Positions 1 to 8,114 are shown, numbered from the stretch's first letter. The stretch is DNA of 64,000 nt from Moraxella catarrhalis (GCF_001656295.1 NZ_LXHE01000014.1:104606-168605), one strand, 5' to 3'. Made by a program: numbers and translations. Notes: generated by a model not told the origin, from the sequence alone.

Positions 1-350
1 GTATCATTGGTATCCTACAAAGCCGTACCAAAAAAGTAGAAGAAGGTGGCAGCGTACGCGAGCATTTGGTGATCACTCGCTACAATCCACAGCGCGCCGC
101 CGAAGGTGAGATGATGGATTATCATACCATCGCCGATGAAATTTTACGCGTGCCTTTGATTGGTATCATTCCAGAAAGTAATGCCGTCTTAGAAGCTTCA
201 AACCAAGGGCAGCCAGTCATTCACTTTACAGATTCAGCTGCGGGTCAATGCTATGAAGACATCGTTTCTCGTTTTTTGGGTGAAGACATACCACTGCGTC
301 ACCTAGAAGTGAAGAAAAAAGGCTTCTTTGAACGCTTATTTGGAGGCTAG
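1..350 (+). CDS. minD: MinD, septum-site ATPase (3' part)
   Basis: This is the C-terminal part of the membrane-associated ATPase that, with MinC and MinE, keeps FtsZ rings away from the cell poles. The reading frame is open from the left edge (codons start at position 3), so the start and the Walker motifs lie outside the window. What can be seen is the family's C-terminal half, including TRYNP, GxIPE and ASNQGxPVI stretches. It ends in a lysine-rich amphipathic helix with the typical terminal [11 protein letters not shown], the membrane-targeting sequence. Only 2 nt separate its stop from minE, so the two are certainly cotranscribed and probably translationally coupled; minC would be expected upstream. 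The first internal ATG near 120 is not a start. Confidence 0.96.
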   Translation, partial: IIGILQSRTKKVEEGGSVREHLVITRYNPQRAAEGEMMDYHTIADEILRVPLIGIIPESNAVLEASNQGQPVIHFTDSAAGQCYEDIVSRFLGEDIPLRHLEVKKKGFFERLFGG

Positions 351-352
351 TC

Positions 353-628
353 ATGAAAAAAGGATTTTGGAGTTCGTTGTTCGGCAATCAAAATGGCCCA
401 AACAGTGCCGATATTGCCAAAGACCGTCTAAAAGTCATTGTCGCTAGTCACGATCGCCTAAACAACCGCTTGACTGCTGATCGCATCGAGCAGATGAAGC
501 GCGAGATCTTAGCTGTCGTCAATAAGTACGTTAATGGCGTCAATATCGATGATCTAAATATCAATCACCGTCACGAAGATAACTTAGACGTGCTTGAGAT
601 GAATATCAGTTTACCTGATCGCAAGTAA
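353..628 (+). CDS. minE: MinE, cell division topological specificity factor
   Basis: The 91-residue protein stimulates the MinD ATPase and drives pole-to-pole oscillation of MinCD. The N-terminal segment (about residues 1-31) contains the membrane/MinD-binding region, with an SxxFG stretch and a helix around [10 protein letters not shown]. The remainder forms the anti-MinCD dimerisation domain with the usual KYV and LExNI(S)LP motifs. Its length is normal for the family. It starts 2 nt after the minD stop; the end of minD supplies a GGAGG-like ribosome binding site. It is the last gene of the min operon, followed by a strong hairpin terminator. Confidence 0.96.
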   Translation: MKKGFWSSLFGNQNGPNSADIAKDRLKVIVASHDRLNNRLTADRIEQMKREILAVVNKYVNGVNIDDLNINHRHEDNLDVLEMNISLPDRK

Positions 629-639
629 TCTGAATAAAT

Positions 640-671
640 AAAAACGCAAAGACCAGTGCTTTGCGTTTTTA
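640..671. terminator. Intrinsic terminator after minE
   Basis: A perfect stem (AAAAACGCAAAG pairing with CTTTGCGTTTTT) with a short GC-containing loop is flanked by A and T runs. It can therefore end transcription from minE and also from the opposite strand. Confidence 0.88.
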
Positions 672-721
672 TTTTCATATGACTTAAGATGAATTGCTTT
701 GATCTGGTTAACGCCCAAATA

Positions 722-747
722 AAAACCCTAGAATTTTCTAGGGTTTT
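722..747 (-). terminator. Intrinsic terminator after rpsU
   Basis: A palindromic stem (AAAACCCTAGAA against TTCTAGGGTTTT) lies 35 nt beyond the rpsU stop on the minus strand and continues into a run of T on that strand. Confidence 0.8.
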
Positions 748-782
748 AATCTTTATGGCTTGTGGGTCAAGCGGTACAATAA

Positions 783-998
783 TTAGTACTTACGCTGATG
801 ACGCACTTGCTCACGATAAACTTTTTTCTTATAGCGTTTAACGGCAGCCGCTTTTTTACGCTTACGCTCTTGAGTTGGTTTCTCAAAGAATTCTTTTTTA
901 CGAACGTCTGCTAGAACACCTGCTTTTTCACAAGCACGCTTAAAACGACGGATCGCGATATCAACTGGTTCGTTCTCTTTTACCTTTACTGAAGGCAT
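783..998 (-). CDS. rpsU: 30S ribosomal protein bS21
   Basis: The 71-residue, highly basic small-subunit protein helps mRNA and initiator-tRNA engagement at the platform of the 30S subunit. The start [13 protein letters not shown] and the lysine/arginine-rich C-terminal half ([13 protein letters not shown] and onwards) are diagnostic, and the length is that of the family. A GGAG ribosome binding site lies 6 nt before the ATG. The gene stands alone, not in the rpsU-dnaG-rpoD arrangement of enteric bacteria. It has its own promoter about 160 nt upstream, leaving a long untranslated leader, and its own terminator. Confidence 0.96.
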   Translation of the reverse strand: MPSVKVKENEPVDIAIRRFKRACEKAGVLADVRKKEFFEKPTQERKRKKAAAVKRYKKKVYREQVRHQRKY

Positions 999-1150
999 AG
1001 GTTACTCCATATTCAAGACGGGTGGCATCAATCTGGCTGTATTATTCGCTATATAGCTCCGCTGTCTTGGGACGGGCATCAGCTCAGATCGGAAAAATAA
1101 ACCCATGCACCTTTGGTGACATGGTCTGTTTTATCAAGGCGGACAAAACA
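999..1150 (-). other. Long 5' leader of rpsU with hairpin
   Basis: About 150 nt lie between the predicted transcription start and the rpsU ATG. They contain a compact hairpin at 1103-1124 (CCATG and CACC pairing with GGTG and CATGG, one bulged base, 3-nt loop). Long structured leaders on ribosomal protein genes often carry autoregulatory binding sites; that role here is inference from position only. Confidence 0.4.
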
Positions 1151-1156
1151 GCGAAA

Positions 1157-1185
1157 ATTATACATGAATATTTATAAGAAAACAA
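1157..1185 (-). promoter_or_regulatory. Sigma70-type promoter of rpsU
   Basis: On the minus strand a TTGTTT -35 box (1180-1185) and a perfect TATAAT -10 box (1157-1162), preceded by TG, are separated by 17 nt and point towards rpsU. The rest of the intergenic stretch up to the putP terminator shows nothing recognisable. Confidence 0.75.
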
Positions 1186-1353
1186 GGATGAATTGCAGTC
1201 ATGTTTAATATGGTCTAATTTTTTATCCATGAATACTGATTTTTATCATCATCCACACTGTTACAATATAGGCAACATTGATCAATTTCAACCCAGTTTC
1301 ACCATTTAAACCGATTGAGCTAACGCACAGTTTAAAATACACAGTTTAAAAAG

Positions 1354-1394
1354 TTAAACACTGCTTGATGATCAAATAATCAAGCAGTGTTTAA
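1354..1394. terminator. Strong intrinsic terminator after putP
   Basis: A 16-bp stem (TTAAACACTGCTTGAT with its exact complement) closes a 9-nt loop. It lies 12 nt past the putP stop and is symmetric enough to act in both directions. Confidence 0.88.
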
Positions 1395-1406
1395 TGATGA
1401 CAAAGA

Positions 1407-2903
1407 CTATTTTAGCCCCTTTTTCATGTCCTCAAATTTTTGAACAATATAAACAGGCGGCGGTGCTGTCATCAGACTCACGGCAATGGTTGTCACCAAA
1501 CTAAAAGCAAAACCAGGTAAAATTGAATAAATGGCATCATTAGCTGGCTGACCGCCAATTTCAAAACCACCATACACCCAAATAATCACCGTCAATGCAC
1601 CCACAATCATGCCAGCCAAAGCACCATTTCGGTTCATACGCTTCCACATCAGGCTTAAAATTACCAATGGGCCAAATGCCGCCCCAAATCCTGCCCAAGC
1701 ATGTGATACCAAATTCAATACCGAACTGTTGCTATCGCCTGCCAACATAATCGCAATGACCGCAACTAAAACAACCGAAATACGGCCAATCAGCACTTGG
1801 CGTGCCTCTGAGGCTTGTTTGTCCAAAAATAACTTATAAATATCTCGTGTCAGTGAACTTGAAACCACCAGCAATTGGCTTGAGATGGTACTCATAATTG
1901 CTGCTAAAATTGCCGCCAACAAAAATCCTGAAATCAGCGGATGAAACAGCACTTGTGAAAATACCAAAAAGATGGTTTCAGGGTCCTTAAGCTCTATGCC
2001 TGTGCGTGCCACATAAGCAATCCCTGCCAAGCCAACCATCAAAGCACCAATTAGGCTTAAAATCATCCAGCCCATGCCAATCACCATGGCAGTCGGAACA
2101 TCTTTAACTGAGCGAATTGCCATAAAGCGTACAATAATGTGTGGCTGACCAAAATAGCCAAAGCCCCATGCCATCAAAGAGATAACACCCATGACAGTCA
2201 CGCCATTCATCCAATTAAAGACCTCGGTATTTGTCTGTGTGGCAATCGCCATCGCCTCAGACACACCACCAATCTCGCCAAATGCTACCACAGGTACAAT
2301 GAGCATGGCAATCAGCATAATAACGCCTTGGACAAAGTCAGTTAATGACACTGCCAAAAAGCCACCAAACAAGGTATAAGCCACAACAACGCCTGCTGTT
2401 ACCCACAAACCCATGCTATATGATAAATTCAATGAGCTTTCAAACAGTTTGCCACCAGCCACCAAGCTTGCTGCTGTATAAACCGTAAAAAATAAGATGA
2501 TGACCACCGCCGACATGATACGCAAAAGATGCGATTTATCATGAAAACGATTTGAAAAATAATCTGGTAAAGTAACAGCATTATCTGCAAGCTCGGTATA
2601 AACACGCAAACGCGGTGCAACAATCAGATAATTAGCACAAGCACCAATGGTCAGACCCAGTGCAATCCAAATACTCACCACGCCTGAAGCGTACATATAT
2701 CCCGGCAAGCCCAGCAAAAGCCAGCCTGACATATCAGACGCACCTGCAGATAATGCGGTTACAGCAGGACTTAGATTGCGTCCGCCAAGCATATATCCTT
2801 CAATGTCATTTCTTTGTTTAAAATAAGCATAAATTCCGATTGCAATCATCAAAATAAAATAGACAGCCAACGAAATCCATACACCTGTTTCTACAGATTG
2901 CAT
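1407..2903 (-). CDS. putP: Sodium/proline symporter PutP
   Basis: This inner-membrane solute:sodium symporter imports proline using the sodium gradient. The 498-residue product is close to the usual PutP length and consists of about 13 hydrophobic segments. The SAGASDMSGWLLLGLPG motif in the second helix holds the Asp and Ser (about residues 57 and 59) that bind Na+ in characterised PutP. The GYFGQPHIIVRF stretch is also typical of the family. The frame is open nine codons further upstream, but the ATG at 2903 has an AAGGAG site 7-8 nt before it and gives the standard N-terminus. It is monocistronic. A TG-extended TATAAT promoter with two perfect palindromes lies upstream, suggesting regulation by one or two dimeric repressors or activators. 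Confidence 0.93.
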   Translation of the reverse strand: MQSVETGVWISLAVYFILMIAIGIYAYFKQRNDIEGYMLGGRNLSPAVTALSAGASDMSGWLLLGLPGYMYASGVVSIWIALGLTIGACANYLIVAPRLRVYTELADNAVTLPDYFSNRFHDKSHLLRIMSAVVIILFFTVYTAASLVAGGKLFESSLNLSYSMGLWVTAGVVVAYTLFGGFLAVSLTDFVQGVIMLIAMLIVPVVAFGEIGGVSEAMAIATQTNTEVFNWMNGVTVMGVISLMAWGFGYFGQPHIIVRFMAIRSVKDVPTAMVIGMGWMILSLIGALMVGLAGIAYVARTGIELKDPETIFLVFSQVLFHPLISGFLLAAILAAIMSTISSQLLVVSSSLTRDIYKLFLDKQASEARQVLIGRISVVLVAVIAIMLAGDSNSSVLNLVSHAWAGFGAAFGPLVILSLMWKRMNRNGALAGMIVGALTVIIWVYGGFEIGGQPANDAIYSILPGFAFSLVTTIAVSLMTAPPPVYIVQKFEDMKKGLK

Positions 2904-2983
2904 GGTCAATCTCCTTTTGATAACCAGCACAAAGCATGGTATCAGTCTTTGGTAAAATGTATGTGTTCAAATATCAATAAATG

Positions 2984-3000
2984 CATACACAATGTGTATG
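2984..3000. promoter_or_regulatory. Perfect 8-1-8 palindrome near putP start site
   Basis: CATACACA and TGTGTATG are exact inverted repeats around a single A. The element begins about where transcription from the putP -10 box at 3010-3015 should start, a classical operator position. The cognate regulator is unknown. Confidence 0.5.
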
Positions 3001-3009
3001 TACGTCCAC

Positions 3010-3018
3010 ATTATAACA
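3010..3018 (-). promoter_or_regulatory. Extended -10 promoter of putP
   Basis: The minus strand reads TGTTATAAT, an extended -10 element, about 107 nt before the putP start codon. No good -35 hexamer is visible at the right distance, and that region is occupied by a palindrome. This pattern suits an activator-dependent or repressed promoter. Confidence 0.6.
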
Positions 3019-3026
3019 TAAAAATA

Positions 3027-3045
3027 ACAAATGATTATCATTTGT
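3027..3045. promoter_or_regulatory. Fur-box-like 9-1-9 palindrome upstream of putP
   Basis: ACAAATGAT and ATCATTTGT are perfect inverted repeats around one T. The central 13 bases AATGATTATCATT differ at one position from the core of the classical Fur consensus. It covers the expected -35 region of the putP promoter. Fur binding is an inference; another dimeric regulator is possible. Confidence 0.45.
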
Positions 3046-3224
3046 CAGAATACCATCAATATTTATTCACTTAATTTTAATTAAATGACCAAACTGCCCC
3101 ATTTGTTTTGTTTATAATCGGCAATCAAATTCAAACTTTCTCATAAAATTATCATCATTCCTCTATCGTTTGATGACTTTGGAGAAATGTTATGATTAAA
3201 CCATTAAAATCCTGTAAAAAAGAT

Positions 3225-3252
3225 TTGTTAATTTAAAAAACTTAGGTATAAT
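3225..3252 (+). promoter_or_regulatory. Sigma70-type promoter of rplY
   Basis: TTGTTA (3225-3230) and a perfect TATAAT (3247-3252) are 16 nt apart. They predict a transcript starting near 3259, with a leader of about 115 nt before the rplY ATG. Confidence 0.75.
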
Positions 3253-3303
3253 ATTAGGCTTATTTTTATTTTGATTATCAAAGTATGATCAAAATGATAA
3301 AAC

Positions 3304-3345
3304 GCCCAGTTGGGCATCACTTGGCGAGCTGGTCGCAAGCTCGTC
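3304..3345 (+). other. Structured rplY leader RNA
   Basis: Between promoter and gene there is a small GCCC/GGGC hairpin (3304-3315) and an 8-bp stem with one G-U pair (GGCGAGCT with AGCTCGTC, 3323-3345) closing a 7-nt loop. L25 binds 5S rRNA, so an autoregulatory mimic is conceivable; I cannot test this against a covariance model. Confidence 0.4.
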
Positions 3346-3374
3346 TAACATTTACTTATCCAAAAGGATCTTTC

Positions 3375-4040
3375 ATGAGCCAATTTACTTTAAATGGTGT
3401 TGCGCGTGCTGAATCGCAGCAGGGTAAAGGTGCGAGCCGCCGCCTGCGTAAAGAAAATCTAGTTCCAGCCATCATCTATGGTGGTAATGATGAGGCTGTC
3501 GCGATTTGTGTAAAAACTAACGAAATCGTTAAAGCCTTGTCTAATGAAGCCTTCTTCTCTAGCGTTATCGCCATCAACTTAGACGGTGCTGAGCACGAAG
3601 TGATCATCAAAGCGCTTCAGCGTCATCCATCAAAAGGCTTCCCGCTACATGTTGACTTCCAACGCATCGTTCGCGGTCAAACCATGAACTTCAATGTCCC
3701 TGTAAATATCATCAATGAAGACAGCTCTGTCGGTAAAAAAGAAGGTGGTATTCTTACAATCTTGGTGAATGATATCGAAGTGAATTGCTTACCACGCAAC
3801 CTACCAGAAGCCATTGAAGTTGATGTAGCAAACCTTGCCATCGGCGATTCTATTCATCTTAGCGATGTAACACTGCCAAATGAGGTGACTTTGGTGACGC
3901 ATGATGAAGCTGACCTAAACCGCACCATCGCTACCATGCAAGCGCCTGCTGTGGCTGAAAGTACTGAAGAAACTGCTGAAGAAGCAGCGGCTCCAGCTGA
4001 AGAAGCAGCGGCTCCAGCTGAAGAAGCAACCGAAGAGTAA
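3375..4040 (+). CDS. rplY: 50S ribosomal protein bL25, long (Ctc/TL5) form
   Basis: This 5S rRNA-binding large-subunit protein is 221 residues long. The N-terminal L25 domain (about 1-95) carries KGASRRLRKENLVPAIIYGG and is followed by the TL5-type beta domain. The C-terminal tail is acidic and repetitive (two AAAPAEE units), typical of the long Ctc form. The frame extends 30 codons upstream, but that extension codes for the leader hairpins. The ATG at 3375 has an AAAGGATC ribosome site and gives the family start MSQFTLNGVAR. It precedes pth, a conserved pairing in gammaproteobacteria, though a hairpin terminator lies between the two genes here. Confidence 0.95.
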   Translation: MSQFTLNGVARAESQQGKGASRRLRKENLVPAIIYGGNDEAVAICVKTNEIVKALSNEAFFSSVIAINLDGAEHEVIIKALQRHPSKGFPLHVDFQRIVRGQTMNFNVPVNIINEDSSVGKKEGGILTILVNDIEVNCLPRNLPEAIEVDVANLAIGDSIHLSDVTLPNEVTLVTHDEADLNRTIATMQAPAVAESTEETAEEAAAPAEEAAAPAEEATEE

Positions 4041-4060
4041 TCTGATTGCTTTGAGCGTTC

Positions 4061-4091
4061 AAAAAACCAGTAACTTGCTTACTGGTTTTTT
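4061..4091 (+). terminator. Intrinsic terminator after rplY
   Basis: A 13-bp stem, AAAAAACCAGTAA with TTACTGGTTTTTT around a 5-nt loop, lies 20 nt after the rplY stop. It may attenuate rather than abolish read-through into pth, which has no clear promoter of its own. Confidence 0.82.
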
Positions 4092-4139
4092 ATTTATGAG
4101 AACATCCAAATTGACCAAAAAAGCGGGAGTCGATTGACT

Positions 4140-4721
4140 ATGACCATCAAACTCATTGTCGGACTTGGCAATCCGGGCGCACAATATCAACACACTCGGC
4201 ATAACGCAGGGTTTTGGTTTGTTGAACAGCTTGCCGATAAATTTAGCATCAGCTTGGCTTTTGATAAGAAATTTCATGGTCAAGTAGGACGAGGACTAAT
4301 CCACGGACAAGAGGCTAGACTGCTACTACCTGAAACTTTTATGAATCGCTCGGGGCAGTCCGTGGTACCTTTTGCCAAGTTTTATGGCATTGATACAGGC
4401 AGCATTTTGATCGCTCATGATGAGCTGGATATCCCTGCAGGCAGTATTAAACTTAAAACTGGCGGCGGTCATGGCGGGCACAATGGCTTAAAAGACATCG
4501 TGCCTCACATTGGCGCTCAGTTTCATCGCTTGCGAATCGGTATCGGTCGCCCTACTCATTCATCTCAGGTGAGCGGCTATGTGCTTGGCAAGCCCCCTAC
4601 CGATGAGCGCATCAGCATTGATGCTGCCATCGATTGCGCTGTGTCGTCACTTGGTGAGATTATGTCTGGTGATCTGGAGCGTGCGCGCAATCAGATCAAC
4701 GGCTTTAAGCTTCCCAGCTGA
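4140..4721 (+). CDS. pth: Peptidyl-tRNA hydrolase
   Basis: This essential cytosolic enzyme cleaves peptidyl-tRNAs that drop off ribosomes, recycling tRNA. The 193-residue length is normal. Visible signatures are GLGNPGAQYQHTRHNAG at the N-terminus, with the conserved Asn and catalytic His at about residues 11 and 21, the FMNRSG motif, the AHDELDIP motif carrying the catalytic-site Asp, and GGGHGGHNGL. An in-frame TTG lies two codons earlier, but the ATG at 4140 is better spaced (10 nt) from the GGGAG ribosome site. It follows rplY as in many relatives. Confidence 0.95.
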   Translation: MTIKLIVGLGNPGAQYQHTRHNAGFWFVEQLADKFSISLAFDKKFHGQVGRGLIHGQEARLLLPETFMNRSGQSVVPFAKFYGIDTGSILIAHDELDIPAGSIKLKTGGGHGGHNGLKDIVPHIGAQFHRLRIGIGRPTHSSQVSGYVLGKPPTDERISIDAAIDCAVSSLGEIMSGDLERARNQINGFKLPS

Positions 4722-4758
4722 TCTGTACTGACTTTAGTTTTTATCAAAAGATTGTATT

Positions 4759-5764
4759 ATGCTGTTATCTATCTTAGCGGTCATTGTAGGACTGGTTATC
4801 TTAATTTATAGCGCTGACGTTTTTATTGATGACGCGGTCGCTATCGCAACCAAATATCATATGCCAAAAATGCTCATCGGTGCGCTCATCATCGGAGTGG
4901 GTACTTCAGCACCCAAGATTGTGGTTTCGGCATTGTCTGCCTTTGCTGGCAGCCCAGGTCTTGCTTTGGGTAATGCCTTTGGGTCAAATATCGCCAATAT
5001 TTTATTGGTGCTGGGCGTGACCGCTTTGATAGCCCCCCATCGTCATCCAAAAACAAGTGCTCAAAACAGACTTTGTGTGGCTGATTAGCGCCACCATCAT
5101 CACTTTAGGATTGATGATAGATGGGCATTTGAGCCGAATTGATGCACTGATTTTATTATTGGCATTGGCAGCCAATATCGCTATGCAAATCATCTATGCT
5201 AAGCGCCATGCCGCTGCTGCTTCAGAGAGCACCATTCTTGCCAGTGATGAACACGCCTATGAACTTGCCGAAGATGAGCTGCCCGACCCAAATACCGTCA
5301 GCACCCCCAAATCCCTTGCCAAGCCGATCATTGGCTTGATTGTCTTGGTGCTCAGCTCACGCCTCATCGCCTGGGGTGCAGTTGAGCTTGCCAAGCTATG
5401 GGGCTTATCTGATTTGATCGGCTTGACCATTGTCGCCATTGGCACCAGTTTACCTGAGCTTGTGTCATCAGTGATCGCAGCCAGACGCGGAGAGTTTGAG
5501 ATGGCTTTGGGTAATGTGCTTGGCTCAAACCTATTTAATACCCTAGGGGTCGTTGGTGTGGCGGCGATTATCATGCCAATGCAAGTTGAGCCTGCAATGC
5601 TCAGCCGTGATGCGGTGGTAGTGAGCGGCGTGACTTTACTGCTATTTGCGCTTTGTGCGTTGGCACTCAAGCGAGACGGTCAAATTGGGCGCGGCATTGG
5701 GCTCATGTTTATCAGCTGCTTTATTGGCTATAGTGCTTGGCTTGCGATGAGTGTTATGGCTTAA
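4759..5764 (+). pseudogene. Ca2+/cation antiporter (YrbG-like), frameshifted
   Basis: The gene encodes an inner-membrane cation exchanger of the CaCA superfamily with two alpha-repeats. The first 109-codon frame (4759-5088) and a second frame ending at 5764 together give one protein of about 335 residues. The switch falls at a run of six C (5033-5038): with five C the frames join as GVTALIAP-IVIQKQ. The second alpha-repeat is intact (GTSLPELVSS, LGSNLFNTLG). The first reads GTSAPKIVVS, replacing the glutamate that normally coordinates the ion by lysine. Two independent departures from the family suggest decay, although a one-base tract change could also be phase variation or a sequencing error. 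A small restart protein from 5057 is possible but would lack a repeat. Confidence 0.82.
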
Positions 5765-5907
5765 TATGATTGGCAAAGATGGCGGCACATCTGTTTTGAT
5801 CAGCTACCTTATTGATCAAGCAAAATGGCTCACCATCTATCTCATACAAATCAGTCTGCCAATCCATGACGCTCTCTACCAAAATCTCCGAAAAACTTTG
5901 GGAATTT

Positions 5908-5916
5908 TGTTATAAT
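5908..5916 (+). promoter_or_regulatory. Extended -10 promoter of hemN
   Basis: TGTTATAAT, an extended -10 element, ends 34 nt before the hemN ATG. No convincing FNR site (TTGAT-N4-ATCAA) or -35 box is visible. Confidence 0.55.
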
Positions 5917-5950
5917 ACAAGTTACTCTTATAAACATCCAATGGATAATT

Positions 5951-7360
5951 ATGACCACGCCAAACCCTTATGCGCATCGTACCGCCAAGCATTTTGACGG
6001 CATCCGCTATGACGAAGCTTTGATCCAAAAATACAACCGCCAAGGTCCGCGCTATACCTCCTATCCCACCGCTTTAGAATTTGCGCTGATTGAGTCAGGC
6101 GTTGAAGCCAGTATTTTGGCAAAGCGCGATCCTAGTGTGCCGCTGTCGTTATACATTCACATTCCTTTTTGTCATCATCTGTGCTACTACTGCGGCTGCA
6201 ATAAAATCATCACCAAAAAAAACAGTGACGCTGGCGATTATTTGACCTATTTATTTGCTGAGATTCGCCACAAAAAATCTTTACTGCGTGGTCAGTCTGT
6301 GGTCAAGCAGCTGCATCTTGGTGGGGGTACGCCGACCTTTTTGAGCGACGATGAGCTATCAGCGCTTTGGCAGTTTTTACAGGAAGAATTTATATTTGCT
6401 GATGACGGTGATTTTTCTATTGAGATCGATCCGCGCGAGCTGCGACCAACGACCCTAAAACTGCTAAGAGATTTGGGATTTAATCGGCTCAGCTTTGGGG
6501 TGCAGGATTTGGATCAAAAAGTGCAAATCGCCGTCAATCGTGTGCAGCCACTTGAGCTGATCCAAAGCGTCATGCAAGAAGCACAGGCGCTAGGCTTTGT
6601 GTCCACCAACATTGATTTGATTTATGGACTGCCCCATCAGACACCTAAGAGTATGGATTTGACCATCCAAGAGATTATCAAATTGTCGCCTGATCGCTTG
6701 TCAGTGTTCAATTATGCGCATTTGCCCGATCGGTTTTTAGCCCAAAAGCGGATCCGTGAAGCAGACTTGCCAAGCCCTGCTGATAAGTTAGCTATGTTTG
6801 GCAATATCATTACGGCACTTGGTCAGGCAGGCTATCAATACATCGGCATCGATCACTTTGCCAAGCCAGACGATGCGATGGCGATGGCGCAGCGCCGAGG
6901 TGAGCTGCACCGTAATTTTCAAGGTTATGCCATTTTGGGCGAGTGTGATTTGTTAGGGTTTGGGGTGAGCGCCATCAGTCAGATTGGCGAGCATATTTTA
7001 CAAAATCCCACCGCGCTCGCCCACTATCAAGATGCGATCAAGTCGAGCGCACTGCCTGCCGTCAAGCACATCCAAAGCGATGCCAAAGACGCACTACGCC
7101 GCCATGTGATCATGAATTTATTGTGCCATGATTATATGAGTTTTCAAGATTTGCACCAAAAATTTGGCATTGACCCAAAAGAATATTTTGCTAATGAGAT
7201 CATGAGCTTACAGGATATGGCAAAAGATGGCTTGGTTCAGATTGACGATGATGGTATAACCATCTTGCCCAAGGGTCGAATTTTGGGGCGCAGTATTGCG
7301 ATGGTATTTGATGAATATTTGGGCAAAAAACACGCCAACCGTTTTTCTAAAGTGATTTAA
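5951..7360 (+). CDS. hemN: Oxygen-independent coproporphyrinogen III oxidase
   Basis: This radical SAM enzyme of haem synthesis decarboxylates two propionates of coproporphyrinogen III to protoporphyrinogen IX without oxygen. At 469 residues it is of full HemN length rather than the shorter HemW type. The [4Fe-4S] cluster motif C-x3-C-x2-C lies at residues 74, 78 and 81, followed by Cys83 (FCHHLCYYCGCNKI). The SAM-binding LHLGGGTPTFL stretch and the RLSFGVQDLD motif follow, and the N-terminal KYNRQGPRYTSYPTA is HemN-specific. The start is an ATG with only a weak ribosome site; upstream in-frame codons do not match the family. It stands alone, ending in a terminator shared with the convergent RDD gene. 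Confidence 0.95.
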   Translation: MTTPNPYAHRTAKHFDGIRYDEALIQKYNRQGPRYTSYPTALEFALIESGVEASILAKRDPSVPLSLYIHIPFCHHLCYYCGCNKIITKKNSDAGDYLTYLFAEIRHKKSLLRGQSVVKQLHLGGGTPTFLSDDELSALWQFLQEEFIFADDGDFSIEIDPRELRPTTLKLLRDLGFNRLSFGVQDLDQKVQIAVNRVQPLELIQSVMQEAQALGFVSTNIDLIYGLPHQTPKSMDLTIQEIIKLSPDRLSVFNYAHLPDRFLAQKRIREADLPSPADKLAMFGNIITALGQAGYQYIGIDHFAKPDDAMAMAQRRGELHRNFQGYAILGECDLLGFGVSAISQIGEHILQNPTALAHYQDAIKSSALPAVKHIQSDAKDALRRHVIMNLLCHDYMSFQDLHQKFGIDPKEYFANEIMSLQDMAKDGLVQIDDDGITILPKGRILGRSIAMVFDEYLGKKHANRFSKVI

Positions 7361-7380
7361 CCAAAATAATCAGCTCAAGT

Positions 7381-7409
7381 AAGGCGTGGTATAACTGTAT
7401 CACGCCTTA
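7381..7409. terminator. Bidirectional terminator between hemN and the RDD gene
   Basis: AAGGCGTG and CACGCCTT form the stem, with extra ATA/TAT pairing towards the loop, followed by a T run on the plus strand. It overlaps the stop codon of the convergent RDD gene. Confidence 0.8.
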
Positions 7410-8014
7410 TTTTTACGGCGCTTAAGCGTTTGCCAAAGCGACTCATGGGCAATTTTTGGCACCTTTAAGGTGATGGTGTTTGACAGCATATCATGCACCG
7501 CAAGTCCACGGCGATTAAACAGACAAAATAAAAAATTAAATAAAAATCCAAGCACTGCCGCCACCAAAATGGCAAGTTTTGAGCCATGTAATAGCGCTCC
7601 GATCACCGCACATAGCGCTGGCAAAAGACAGGCGCTGATGATGCGCACAAAGCTTTGGCGCCATGTTAGCAGCCCGCCTTGATCATTGACTGTTTTTAGG
7701 CGCCATGTCTGCATACCCAGGGTTTGACCTGATTTGCGCCAAAAAATCCCATAAAACCCCACCAAGGTCAGCACAAAAGCAGGCGTCATCACCGCGTTTT
7801 GATACCAAATCGGCAACGTTTTGGCTTCTTGGGAAGTGGTGCCCACATCCAAAAACAGCACCGTACCCAACACAGCGAGTGCCGCACCCACCAAAAACAG
7901 CATCGCCAGAATCAACATGCCATCATAAACGATCGCAGCCAAGCGCACCGCAGGCTTGGCGACGGTGGGCATCTGTGATGAAGAAGCAGACGCTGAATGA
8001 GAAGTGTTTGGCAT
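7400..8014 (-). CDS. RDD family membrane protein
   Basis: The protein has 204 residues. After a Ser/Ala-rich tail of about 20 residues, the RDD domain begins with RLAAIVYDGMLI. It shows three hydrophobic segments (about 30-55, 75-95 and 125-165) and the conserved SGQTLGMQTWRLKTV stretch. RDD proteins are small inner-membrane proteins, some linked to ion or Na+/H+ exchange, but the function of this one cannot be read from the sequence. It is convergent with hemN, and the first in-frame ATG was taken as start. Nearby tRNA genes lie on the same strand, separated by a terminator. Confidence 0.85.
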   Translation of the reverse strand: MPNTSHSASASSSQMPTVAKPAVRLAAIVYDGMLILAMLFLVGAALAVLGTVLFLDVGTTSQEAKTLPIWYQNAVMTPAFVLTLVGFYGIFWRKSGQTLGMQTWRLKTVNDQGGLLTWRQSFVRIISACLLPALCAVIGALLHGSKLAILVAAVLGFLFNFLFCLFNRRGLAVHDMLSNTITLKVPKIAHESLWQTLKRRKNKA

Positions 8015-8114
8015 GGCTGGTGTGTCAAAAAGAAAAGTTGGGCTATTGTATCATGATTTGAATTTGGATGCATAAATTGCATGCCATACCAAGATACTCG
8101 AATAGCCCACAAAT

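Noticed and set aside
2814..3074. 86-codon plus-strand frame over the putP promoter
   Set aside because: Overlaps the putP start and regulatory palindromes; no ribosome site or domain.
3285..3374. 30-codon N-terminal extension of rplY
   Set aside because: It codes for the leader hairpins; the downstream ATG has a better ribosome site and the family N-terminus.
5257..5670. 137-codon frame antisense to the antiporter
   Set aside because: Mirror of the real coding frame; composition and lack of a ribosome site argue against a gene.
5765..5950. FNR box upstream of hemN
   Set aside because: TTGATCA-like motifs occur but not with the TTGAT-N4-ATCAA spacing.
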